A stretch of DNA of 28,475 nt from a virus, in IMG/VR virus record IMGVR_UViG_3300035698_005473, positions 1-28,475 of that record; one strand, written 5' to 3'. Made by a program: the position numbers and the translations under genes. The stretch's first letter is position 1. Each line of letters starts with the position of its first letter. Shown piece by piece: positions 1 to 5,443 of the stretch. The notes below the pieces were generated by a model. The model was not told the origin of the DNA, searched no databases, and saw only the letters and a list, made by a program, of their open reading frames with translations.

Positions 1-17
1 CTGGCTGGTGTGCGCAT
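1..17 (-). CDS. Start of an unidentified leftward gene (5' end only)
   Basis: Only the first five codons (M-R-T-P-A) lie in the window. The start is supported by a good ribosome-binding site: the complement reads AGGAGAAAAGCC immediately before ATG, with 7 nt between AGGAG and the start. It begins 15 nt after the helicase stop codon, so it is the next gene of the same leftward replication operon. No function can be inferred. Confidence 0.6.
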
Positions 18-32
18 GGCTTTTCTCCTTTT

Positions 33-1361
33 TTAATATTGGAGGTTATCGAATTTCCCATAATCCCTGTTGAGATATAATAAGAGTTCGCCAGTTGGCC
101 CATTCCTTTGTTTTTCAAGTAACAGTTCTACAATATTATCCCGATTTGTTTCTTGGCCCAAATTATATTCAGCCTTTTGAGCTTCGCTCCCATGATGTAG
201 GAACATTACTATGTCCGCATCTTCTTCAATACTACCACTCTCTTTTAGTGTGTGTAACCCGGGCCGCTTGTCTGTATCTCCTGCATACCTGCTCAGCTGC
301 GACAATGCCATGATCGGTATGTTTAATTCAATGGCATATTGCTTTAATGCACGGGTAATGCTCACGATTTCAAGACGCCTTGATTCGCTTGAACTGCCTC
401 GCATGAGTTGCAGATAATCAATTATAACAAACCTAACGTTCCGCTCACGGATTATCTGGCGCATCTTTGCTCCGAGCTTGGTAATGCTTATGCCCGGAGT
501 CTCGTATGTATAATAAGAAAATCCATTTAACCTTGAACACCCGTCTGACAGCTGTGTCCATCCTTCCACACCAGGTTTTACCTTTTGGATACTTATCGTG
601 TTATATCGTGACTCTTTACCTATTGCCCTTTTCGCCATTTCAAGTTTTGTCATTTCAAGTGTGAAGATCACCGTTGGTATTTCTACCCGTGCTGCGTTCA
701 TGGCTATGTCTTGCGCCAATAATGATTTTCCTTGTTGTGTTTTTCCAGCAAGTATGATAAAGTTACCACCTACGAATCCACCTGTAAGCCTGTCAAGTGA
801 CGCAAAACCAGACGGAACACCATTTATTTTTCCTTCAAGCTCTGATAATCGCTGTAATTCGGCAAATGCAATAGCCACTGATTCGCTCATTGATTCATAC
901 GTATCAGTTTTGCTTTTTGTCTGGATATTGAAAATACCATCTTGAGCAGACGCGAATATATCTTCCATATCTGCTGTTGTATCAAACGCATTCTGTGATA
1001 CTGCGTGCGCCAAGTGTATTATTTCCCTGCGTTGTGAGAATTCAACCAACTCACCGCAGTTAAATTCTATGTTTGCCGTGCTGGTTATCTCTCCTGAAAT
1101 TCCGGCAATACCTATTTCGTCCCCGGCTTGCTCAAGTTGTTTGTTCTTACGCAACCACTCTATAACCGTTAGTTGGTCAATATTGACGGATGATTCATAC
1201 AGGGCAAGAATAGCTTTGAAGATTATTGCATGTTTGGGATTATAGAAACAGGTCACGTCAATGAGCTGAACAGCTTGATCGATTGCATCCTGTTCCAACA
1301 TCATTGCACCTAATACAGCGCGTTCTAAATTCCAAGACTGTGGAAGATCAAGGTCTATCAT
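33..1361 (-). CDS. dnaB: Replicative DNA helicase, DnaB family
   Basis: A 442-residue hexameric 5'-3' helicase expected to unwind the phage fork and be loaded by the initiator encoded upstream. An N-terminal helical DnaB domain (about 8-105, beginning SWNLERAVLGAMM) is followed by a linker and a RecA-like ATPase domain (about 180-440). Walker A is GKTQQGKS at 206-213. The Walker B strand FVIIDYLQL is at 311-319. A LSQLSR sensor segment lies near 353-358, and the C-terminal EKQRNGPTG (416-424) carries the K-x-R arginine-finger pair K417/R419. Length is close to cellular DnaB. The start overlaps the upstream gene by 4 nt (ATGA) and is preceded by GAGGTGA, so translation is probably coupled. All key motifs are intact. 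Confidence 0.97.
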   Translation of the reverse strand: MIDLDLPQSWNLERAVLGAMMLEQDAIDQAVQLIDVTCFYNPKHAIIFKAILALYESSVNIDQLTVIEWLRKNKQLEQAGDEIGIAGISGEITSTANIEFNCGELVEFSQRREIIHLAHAVSQNAFDTTADMEDIFASAQDGIFNIQTKSKTDTYESMSESVAIAFAELQRLSELEGKINGVPSGFASLDRLTGGFVGGNFIILAGKTQQGKSLLAQDIAMNAARVEIPTVIFTLEMTKLEMAKRAIGKESRYNTISIQKVKPGVEGWTQLSDGCSRLNGFSYYTYETPGISITKLGAKMRQIIRERNVRFVIIDYLQLMRGSSSESRRLEIVSITRALKQYAIELNIPIMALSQLSRYAGDTDKRPGLHTLKESGSIEEDADIVMFLHHGSEAQKAEYNLGQETNRDNIVELLLEKQRNGPTGELLLYLNRDYGKFDNLQY

Positions 1362-1672
1362 TCTTCACCTCTTGCTTTCCGGGCTTCTCGTTCAGCATCG
1401 GTCTTTCTGATAACTTCCGTGTAATGCTCTTTCACGTTTAGAAACCTGTGGCTTGGATATTTCTGATAGTATTCGTCAGTGCCATGCTTCGGCTCCGCGT
1501 TTCTGTTTATATAAACCCTCGCAATAGAATTAACGCTAACCATATTATCGGTAAGTTTTATGAACTGCGCTTCGCCTTTGTCAATAAGTGCGTTCACTTT
1601 ATTGAATTGAGCTTCATCATCAAGCTCAATAAGTTCACTGTCTTTCATTTTGATATAATACCTGATTACCAT
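1358..1672 (-). CDS. Conserved-looking phage hypothetical protein, 104 aa, between initiator and helicase
   Basis: I do not recognise this family. The protein is soluble and mixed alpha/beta. An N-terminal half (about 10-58) has alternating hydrophobics typical of a small beta-rich domain and is followed by a charged helical tail rich in K, R and E (about 80-104). The start has AAAGGAG six nt upstream. Its end overlaps the helicase start by 4 nt, so it belongs to the replication operon. A helicase-loader or single-strand-binding role would fit the position, but no motif shows this; it lacks a Walker A and so is not a DnaC-type loader. Confidence 0.75.
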   Translation of the reverse strand: MVIRYYIKMKDSELIELDDEAQFNKVNALIDKGEAQFIKLTDNMVSVNSIARVYINRNAEPKHGTDEYYQKYPSHRFLNVKEHYTEVIRKTDAEREARKARGEE

Positions 1673-1683
1673 GATATGCTCCT

Positions 1684-2499
1684 TTACTGGTTTGTTACAT
1701 CGCCTACTCTATCTTTATTGGTCTTATTGGTTTTGTACTGTGTTTCGTCTTCCTGTAAATAGTTCTCGAAATGTGTCGTACTAAAAAGAGTTGTTAGATT
1801 CAATAGCTTTTTGTTCTCGATGAAGTGTGGGTCTTTTAGTTTCTTTCTGGCTACGATCTCTAATTCCTCATAAGTCCTGCCTTCTCTGAGTCGTTCCATT
1901 ATAACAGTGAACGCACCACCTATCTCTGAATCACTGCGAGATAAAAGATCATTCGTCATTACAAGCACCCTCTTCGCTTCTGTCTTTAATGCTATTTCTT
2001 TAGATGAGAAATAATCATGTCTCGGAATTGGGGGATTATAGGGGGGTTCTTTAGTTACATTGTTTAATTGTTTTATTGTTCTATTGTTGTCTATAGTTTG
2101 GCTTCTGTTTTGCTTCTGTTTTGCTTCCGTTTTGCTTTTGGTTTCGCTTTTGGTTTCGCCCCTGTAGTTTTCCATCGCTTGGTAGTGGTTGTATTTATTA
2201 ATCTTAATCCGCATTCCTCTTGTGCTTTTGGTTGTGCTTATCATTTTGCTCGATTTTGCATATTTAAGAAATTTTGCAACTTGGTTATATGTGATGTCAC
2301 AACCTATTTCTCGCAAGTCTCTTGTAAAGTTAAAAAACCCTTCGCCTCGTTTGTATTTTCCGTTATCTATGTGGCTTACATTGCCGAGTATATACACCCA
2401 TATAACTTTCCATGATGAAGGTTTTTCTAACCATAGCTCGCCCTCAAAGAATTGTCTTGCTAATTGGAAAGCGCCTTTTTCGATCTTTTTATTAATCAT
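1684..2499 (-). CDS. Phage replication initiator / replisome organiser
   Basis: A 271-residue protein of the phage replication-initiator type, expected to bind the origin and bring in the DnaB-type helicase encoded two genes later. The N-terminal half (IEKGAFQLARQFFEGELW... near 5-110) looks like the winged-helix domain of phage replisome organisers. A Lys/Gln/Thr-rich linker (about 112-150) follows. The C-terminal third resembles the conserved phage C-terminal domain of such proteins, with a KKLLNLTTLFSTTHFENYL segment near 230-250. I chose ATG 2499 because it follows the upstream stop by 1 nt (TAAGATG), suggesting coupling; ATG 2526 would add nine residues but has no better RBS. The linker DNA holds two sets of direct repeats (separate entries), as in lambda gene O. 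Family assignment rests on these signatures, not on a search. Confidence 0.8.
   Translation of the reverse strand: MINKKIEKGAFQLARQFFEGELWLEKPSSWKVIWVYILGNVSHIDNGKYKRGEGFFNFTRDLREIGCDITYNQVAKFLKYAKSSKMISTTKSTRGMRIKINKYNHYQAMENYRGETKSETKSKTEAKQKQNRSQTIDNNRTIKQLNNVTKEPPYNPPIPRHDYFSSKEIALKTEAKRVLVMTNDLLSRSDSEIGGAFTVIMERLREGRTYEELEIVARKKLKDPHFIENKKLLNLTTLFSTTHFENYLQEDETQYKTNKTNKDRVGDVTNQ
2059..2090. repeat. Four 8-bp AT-rich direct repeats (candidate DNA-unwinding element)
   Basis: On the plus strand ATTGTTNN occurs four times head-to-tail without interruption: 2059-2066, 2067-2074, 2075-2082 and 2083-2090. Flanking sequence is also AT-rich. The period of 8 does not match codon phase, so the repetition is at DNA level although the tract lies inside the initiator gene. 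Next to the 11/12-bp repeats at 2103-2159, it fits the AT-rich unwinding part of a replication origin. Function is inferred. Confidence 0.7.
2103..2159. repeat. Five 11/12-bp direct repeats (iteron candidates) inside the initiator gene
   Basis: Plus-strand units are TTCTGTTTTGC at 2103-2113 and 2114-2124, TTCCGTTTTGC at 2125-2135, and TTTTGGTTTCGC at 2136-2147 and 2148-2159. Three units are 11 bp and two are 12 bp, so the repeat crosses codon phase and encodes different peptides in each copy. Spacing is about one helical turn. Position in the linker of the initiator gene with an AT-rich repeat tract beside it matches the lambda-type origin layout. The repeats are seen directly; origin function is inferred. 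Confidence 0.75.
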
Positions 2500-2500
2500 C

Positions 2501-2668
2501 TTATATAATCCCAAAGTGTTCAGCATTTTGTTTAAACTTCAATGTAAGTATATTTTGTAGTTCTTTTGGAGTGACTGATTTAAAGGGAAAGTCATCTCTT
2601 ATTTTAATATATTCAGACGATTTATCTATTATGAAATATCTATCAAAGTCTATCACAGTTTGTCTCAT
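2501..2668 (-). CDS. Small unknown protein, 55 aa, first full gene of the replication operon
   Basis: The protein starts MRQTVIDFDRYFIID and has alternating hydrophobic and charged residues, consistent with a small alpha/beta fold; no family is recognised. ATG 2668 is preferred over an upstream TTG at 2713 because the ATG overlaps the stop of the upstream 32-codon reading frame (ATGA), giving coupled translation. Its own RBS is weak (GGGGCGGC directly upstream). It ends one nt before the initiator start, so the two are probably co-translated. It is the kind of small protein often found beside phage initiators, but no role can be assigned. Confidence 0.6.
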   Translation of the reverse strand: MRQTVIDFDRYFIIDKSSEYIKIRDDFPFKSVTPKELQNILTLKFKQNAEHFGII

Positions 2669-2763
2669 GCCGCCCCAAAAATATGAAAAGACGGCAATTC
2701 CGCTGTCGAACAAAACCTCTTGCAGGAGGTAAGGTTACGGAACCGCCGTCTCATTGTAAGCAT
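2665..2763 (-). CDS. Possible 32-aa leader peptide containing the hairpin
   Basis: This short reading frame starts MLTMRRRFRNLTSCKRF and is rich in Arg, Ser and Cys. Two things support translation: an SD sequence GCGGGAG with 7 nt spacing before the ATG, and a stop codon that overlaps the next gene's start (ATGA). Nearly the whole frame is occupied by the long inverted repeat at 2689-2751. It could therefore be a leader peptide whose translation opens or closes the hairpin, or the frame could be accidental. No homology is recognised. Confidence 0.45.
   Translation of the reverse strand: MLTMRRRFRNLTSCKRFCSTAELPSFHIFGAA
2689..2751 (-). promoter_or_regulatory. Long hairpin in the leader of the replication operon
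   Basis: Arms 2689-2702 and 2738-2751 form a 14-bp stem. Read as minus-strand RNA it is continuous because two positions become G-U wobbles; as plus-strand RNA they would be A-C mismatches, so the minus transcript is the structured one. An inner hairpin ACCUC-loop-GAGGU lies within. UUUUC follows the stem and the next start codon is 20 nt downstream. It may act as an attenuator/terminator or a translation switch. Confidence 0.65.
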
Positions 2764-2804
2764 TAAAAATCTCCCGCATAATAAAGGTTCTGATCGACAA
2801 TAGT

Positions 2805-2834
2805 AACATAATACATTGTTTCACTAAATGTCAA
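2805..2834 (-). promoter_or_regulatory. Leftward promoter for the replication operon
   Basis: On the minus strand TTGACA (2834-2829) is followed after 18 bp by TATGTT (2810-2805), a perfect -35 with a 4/6 -10. The core AATGTATTATGTTAC is nearly the same as at the other two leftward promoters. It lies just after the Cys-rich gene and about 50 nt before the leader hairpin. Confidence 0.65.
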
Positions 2835-2848
2835 GCACTATTCTTTAT

Positions 2849-3034
2849 TTATTTTACAAAGCCCTTGTCTTTAAGCCGCTGAAACATTTTCCTGCGCCAT
2901 TCGACAGGCGAACATGGATGGACGGAGTAAGGGCAGTCCTCGTCAAAAGGCAGGCCGAACGCCGGTATCTTGTCGCAATACCGAGCCAGAAAGCAGTTGG
3001 TGCAATCAATTCTGTGCGGATCGCGCTTTTTCAT
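2849..3034 (-). CDS. Cys-rich miniprotein, 61 aa, probably metal-binding
   Basis: A basic protein with five cysteines at 11, 14, 20, 34 and 41, spaced C-x2-C-x5-C-x13-C-x6-C, and a positively charged C-terminus (EWRRKMFQRLKDK). The spacing suggests a small zinc or iron-sulfur site; His7 and His39 could also be ligands. It begins 16 nt after the HNH gene, with only a weak RBS (AGGTT about 9 nt upstream). Both genes probably share the promoter at 3633-3662. No family is recognised. It could be a nucleic-acid-binding partner of the HNH protein, but that is inference from position. Confidence 0.55.
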   Translation of the reverse strand: MKKRDPHRIDCTNCFLARYCDKIPAFGLPFDEDCPYSVHPCSPVEWRRKMFQRLKDKGFVK

Positions 3035-3050
3035 CCCAGAAATAACCTGA

Positions 3051-3506
3051 TTACCAACGTCCAGAAGACGATTCGTTGAGTTCCAGCCTTCCTAAATGAA
3101 GATCCTTATGGTGTTTGGTGCACATCCAGATCACCTCCAACGGCTTACTGTAGTCGGGATGGTGACCTTGCGCTTTAATCTTGCCACAAATTACACAAGG
3201 CTGAGGCGTTATTTTGCCGTCTCTTCTTGCATTATTTAGTATCATCTTCGCACGTTTTTTTTCAGGATATTTATCAGAATATTTCTTTCCCTTACGTTTT
3301 TGAGACTCTTTCCCCTTTGGAGTTTGGTAATATTCTTTCTTCTGTTCTACAATTTCGTCTTTGTGTGTTTCCTGATATGCTTTAAAGTAAGCTTTCGCAC
3401 ATTCACAGCAAGTCCGTTTCTTATATCTTAAACTTTTTCCTGTCCCGTTCCAATCATGCCCTCTTTTACATAGAGGGCCCAGGTACTTGTTCTCTGGAAT
3501 TTTCAT
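3051..3506 (-). CDS. HNH endonuclease with N-terminal zinc-knuckle
   Basis: A 151-residue nuclease. The N-terminal segment (C13, H17, C33/C34, C36) looks like the small zinc module found before many phage HNH domains. A lysine-rich helical linker (about 40-95) follows. The C-terminal HNH core has CVIC at 104-107, GHHPDY at 114-119 with the likely catalytic His, C129 and KHHKDLH at 131-137. The two Cys pairs are the structural zinc ligands of the His-Me finger fold. GGTGGGG lies just upstream of the ATG. Such genes can be homing endonucleases or packaging-associated nickases. Here the gene has its own promoter and hairpin leader inside the early operon and sits as an insert-like unit between co-directional genes, which favours a free-standing homing-type gene. 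Confidence 0.85.
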   Translation of the reverse strand: MKIPENKYLGPLCKRGHDWNGTGKSLRYKKRTCCECAKAYFKAYQETHKDEIVEQKKEYYQTPKGKESQKRKGKKYSDKYPEKKRAKMILNNARRDGKITPQPCVICGKIKAQGHHPDYSKPLEVIWMCTKHHKDLHLGRLELNESSSGRW

Positions 3507-3528
3507 GCTACCCCACCCAATAATTAAA

Positions 3529-3590
3529 AATGGCGACTAATCCTGTGTCAATAGAAGTGGTTCACACCATTCTCAGGACTTGCCGCCATT
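3529..3590 (-). promoter_or_regulatory. Structured RNA hairpin with GNRA loop in the HNH leader
   Basis: Arms 3574-3590 and 3529-3545 pair over 17 positions as minus-strand RNA, with one A-A mismatch and two G-U wobbles. An inner 8-bp hairpin with one bulged C (3553-3573) is capped by the tetraloop GUGA, a GNRA loop. A 7-nt strand AUUGACA is left unpaired on one side. UUUUU follows, and the HNH start codon is 22 nt downstream. The wobble pattern shows the minus transcript is the folded one. It could be a terminator for the upstream operon, an attenuator, or a regulatory RNA. Confidence 0.7.
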
Positions 3591-3632
3591 ATAAAATCAT
3601 ACCATAAAAATACCACCTCTATTGACAATAGA

Positions 3633-3662
3633 AATATAATACATTTACAAAGCAAAAGTAAA
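3633..3662 (-). promoter_or_regulatory. Leftward promoter for HNH and Cys-rich genes
   Basis: The minus strand shows TTTACT (3662-3657), an 18-bp spacer and TATATT (3638-3633). The core AATGTATTATATTTC matches the replication-operon promoter at 2805-2834 almost base for base, and the following CTATTGTC is shared as well. It starts 36-45 nt upstream of the hairpin. Confidence 0.55.
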
Positions 3663-3679
3663 CTATTTTTTAGCTTCCA

Positions 3680-3853
3680 TTATTCTCCCACCATAGCATC
3701 AGCAAGGAAATTATACACCTCTGAAAGGTATATATCGAGTTTTTTCAAGTCCCAGTTTTGGGTGGCGTCCGCCTCAAAATTATTCTCTAATTCCTGTCTC
3801 AGTTTTCTTGCGCGCTCTTTCAGCGGACCATCCTCCGTCTGTTTATAGTTCAT
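3680..3853 (-). CDS. Small acidic-helical unknown protein, 57 aa
   Basis: Translates from ATG 3853 as MNYKQTEDGPLKERARKL and continues to TAA at 3680, ending in a helical segment with a hydrophobic face (LDIYLSEVYNFLADAM). A clear SD (GGAAGG) lies just upstream and the ATG overlaps the stop of the preceding gene by 4 nt (ATGA), strong evidence that it is translated. It is the last gene before the HNH promoter. No family is recognised. Confidence 0.7.
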   Translation of the reverse strand: MNYKQTEDGPLKERARKLRQELENNFEADATQNWDLKKLDIYLSEVYNFLADAMVGE

Positions 3854-4029
3854 TTCCTTCCCCCTTCCCTACATGCAAGTGCTGGAACATCTGCACTACA
3901 TATAACCTGTTCATTCTCTTTTGGCTTGAGTGTATAGGCAGTCCGGATAGCTCTGTGAAGGAACTCCTGAGCAACCCCAAATTCTTTCAAGGTCTTGACT
4001 GTTTCATAAAAAGTTACGATTAAAAGCAT
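3850..4029 (-). CDS. Small unknown protein, 59 aa
   Basis: Starts MLLIVTFYETVKTLKEFG at ATG 4029, which overlaps the stop of the upstream membrane-protein gene (TAATG), and ends in TGA overlapping the next ATG. AGAGGT lies upstream at normal distance. The N-terminus is hydrophobic but short, followed by an amphipathic helix and a tail with two cysteines (44 and 53). Its tight overlaps on both sides identify it as a real operon member. Function is unknown. Confidence 0.7.
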   Translation of the reverse strand: MLLIVTFYETVKTLKEFGVAQEFLHRAIRTAYTLKPKENEQVICSADVPALACREGGRK

Positions 4030-4220
4030 TACGACCTCTCTCCTTTAACGCCCATGATCATATCCATCATACGATAGAAGCCCTTGTCTCTGACGTCATG
4101 AAAATAGTCCAGCATGTCGAACCACCTGTTACGCCAGAGAAACCACGCAGTGGCCGTTAAAACGATGCCTGTGACGATAAGGAGTAGCCATGCGACCGGA
4201 TATAGTATATGCCAGATCAT
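4029..4220 (-). CDS. Small single-pass membrane protein, 63 aa
   Basis: One hydrophobic segment at about residues 6-28 (ILYPVAWLLLIVTGIVLTA) is followed by a basic, aromatic stretch (WRNRWFDML) and a soluble tail containing several Met and Asp. This predicts an inner-membrane protein with the basic tail in the cytoplasm. It overlaps the upstream gene by 4 nt and the downstream gene by 1 nt. Early-expressed phage membrane miniproteins often alter host entry or membrane state, but nothing here indicates a specific role. A holin is unlikely given its place in the early operon. Confidence 0.7.
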   Translation of the reverse strand: MIWHILYPVAWLLLIVTGIVLTATAWFLWRNRWFDMLDYFHDVRDKGFYRMMDMIMGVKGERS

Positions 4221-4471
4221 TCAGTTCTCCACACGCCGACATACGCCTTGCCTTTATACATCACTCGCCTTGTGGCATACTTCCATGTCGGCTGGTTGCG
4301 CTTTATATAGGCATTAAAACAACGGCATAGCATACGTTGCAACCAGTTTATATCTCTGCTATCAGGTACGGGGAACTTATAGCATTCGCCCGCTTTCATG
4401 GATGAGAAATCATATTTACAGTTGCTTGATGATATACCCGGTAGAGGCTCTTTCGACATGATAATTACCAT
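4217..4471 (-). CDS. Small phage protein, 84 aa, ending in YVGVWR-type motif
   Basis: The protein has a short variable N-terminus, a central FPVPDSRDINWLQRMLCRCFNA region and a C-terminal strand pair ending GKAYVGVWRTE. The layout (Phe-Pro-Val, helix, basic strand R-R-V-M-Y-K, final V-W-R) is one I associate with short uncharacterised phage proteins that end in V-W-R. I cannot name the family with certainty. The RBS AAGGAG is 8 nt before the start. The gene overlaps the next one by 4 nt. A small RNA- or DNA-binding fold would fit the basic C-terminal half. Confidence 0.7.
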   Translation of the reverse strand: MVIIMSKEPLPGISSSNCKYDFSSMKAGECYKFPVPDSRDINWLQRMLCRCFNAYIKRNQPTWKYATRRVMYKGKAYVGVWRTE

Positions 4472-4520
4472 TATTTTCTCCTTTCAATTACGCAACATAA
4501 CCACGATAGGCATGAGGTAA

Positions 4521-4712
4521 TTATTGTTTATTCTCCGCTTTATCTAATACATTCTCGTTCCATCTGTAACCGCAAGCAGCACATTCACGCACCATAAATT
4601 CAAATCTTTCAAGTGTCTGTGGGTCAATGTCCCATACATAGTCGCAAGAAATACCAGTATGGCCGCATTTACAGCATTTTGGATTGCTTGTGAAATCAGG
4701 TAATGTTCTCAT
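4521..4712 (-). CDS. Zinc-ribbon protein, 63 aa
   Basis: Two metal knuckles, CCKCGHTG (Cys at 13, 14 and 16) and CAACGYRW (Cys 44 and 47), frame a strand-turn-strand region. This is the usual treble/zinc-ribbon arrangement with about 27 residues between pairs. Such proteins bind zinc and often contact nucleic acid or a polymerase. The SD GGGAGGTGA is one of the strongest in the window, suggesting high expression. The start lies inside the end of the upstream hexapeptide gene (17-nt overlap). Downstream, 49 nt without a gene separate it from the 84-aa gene. The exact target is unknown. Confidence 0.75.
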   Translation of the reverse strand: MRTLPDFTSNPKCCKCGHTGISCDYVWDIDPQTLERFEFMVRECAACGYRWNENVLDKAENKQ

Positions 4713-5379
4713 TATTATTCACCTCCCACATAACTTCATCTTTCAAACCCAGATACATTTCGAGTTGCGCCCGAATAATGGGATGCCAGCCATTCCATTT
4801 ACAGATTATTTCCGCCTGCTCTTTTGTAACGTTGGCTTTAATGTCATCCCAACAAGCATTCCTAGCCAGAATGATGTTTTTCCACTGTTTTAGCGGAGGC
4901 ATTTCAGCGTAGTAACTTCGCCAAAATGGCAATGTTTTTGTTATAAGTTTTTTTGCACTTAGATTAAATATGAGAGATAGTATATACCCGCCTGCCTTGA
5001 TATACCTGCCTGCCTCGATAGACCCGCCTGCCTTGATATACCTGCCTGCCGTGATATACTCACCTGCCGTGATAGACCAGCCTGCCGTGATAGACCCACC
5101 TGCCTTGATATACTCACCTGCCGTGATATACTCACCTGCCGTGATAGACCAGTCTGCCTCGATATACCTGCCTGCCGTGATATACTCACCTGCCTTGATA
5201 TACCCGCCTGCCTCGATATACCCACCTGCCTTGATATACCCGCCTGCCTTGATATACCCGCCTGCCTCGATAGAGGCAGGTGTTACAATATCGCACTCAA
5301 ACCGTACGCTATCAAATACAGCAACACCGTCTTTTACAAACGAGTCAAATTCTTCTTGTGTTTTAATTGTGGTTAGCAT
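4696..5379 (-). CDS. Hexapeptide-repeat (beta-solenoid) protein, 227 aa
   Basis: Three parts are visible. An N-terminal cap (1-35) begins MLTTIKTQEEFDSFVKDG. Residues 36-131 form 16 consecutive six-residue units of the form [Y/S]-I-[K/E/T]-A-G-[G/E/R/W]. A C-terminal globular domain (about 140-227) has a WKNIILARNACWDDI and WNGWHPIIRAQLEMYLGL signature. The hexad period and invariant Ile/Ala/Gly suggest a left-handed beta-helix or bactofilin-like solenoid of about five turns. Related I-x-A-G repeat proteins occur in many phages with no known role. The SD GAGGGG precedes the start. The gene lies between RecT and the zinc-ribbon gene in the early operon. Because the repeat DNA has little synonymous change, the tract probably expanded recently. 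It carries no signal peptide, so it is probably cytoplasmic. Confidence 0.85.
   Translation of the reverse strand: MLTTIKTQEEFDSFVKDGVAVFDSVRFECDIVTPASIEAGGYIKAGGYIKAGGYIEAGGYIKAGEYITAGRYIEADWSITAGEYITAGEYIKAGGSITAGWSITAGEYITAGRYIKAGGSIEAGRYIKAGGYILSLIFNLSAKKLITKTLPFWRSYYAEMPPLKQWKNIILARNACWDDIKANVTKEQAEIICKWNGWHPIIRAQLEMYLGLKDEVMWEVNNNENIT
4981..5274 (-). repeat. 18-bp tandem repeat tract encoding 16 hexapeptides
   Basis: Sixteen 18-bp units with plus-strand form close to TACCCGCCTGCCTTGATA run without spacers. Variation is concentrated at a few positions (for example CTTGATA, CTCGATA or CGTGATA), so residues swap between K, E and T or between G, E, R and W while the rest is fixed. The period keeps all three minus frames and a plus frame open, so the overlapping long frames here are artefacts. 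Confidence 0.95.
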
Positions 5380-5443
5380 TTTATTCCCCTCTTATACCCC
5401 TGAAAACTGAAATGACTATTTACCCGGGAACAACAATTCTTCT

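Noticed and set aside
598-945. Plus-strand frame opposite the helicase gene
   Set aside because: Antisense shadow of a gene with intact conserved motifs.
3523-3551. TTGACA-17-TTTAAT as the main HNH promoter
   Set aside because: It would start the mRNA within the SD region, about 10 nt before ATG, and its parts are explained by the hairpin; kept only as a possibility in the findings.
3808-4023. Plus-strand frame in the interval holding the two miniprotein genes
   Set aside because: No SD, and the minus-strand genes with coupled starts explain the region better.
4981-5274. Possible CRISPR array
   Set aside because: Units are contiguous with no unique spacers and are in frame in a supported gene.
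4959-5410. Long overlapping frames on both strands across the 18-bp repeats
   Set aside because: They stay open only because the repeat period is a multiple of three; they lack SD sequences and are shadows of the hexapeptide gene.
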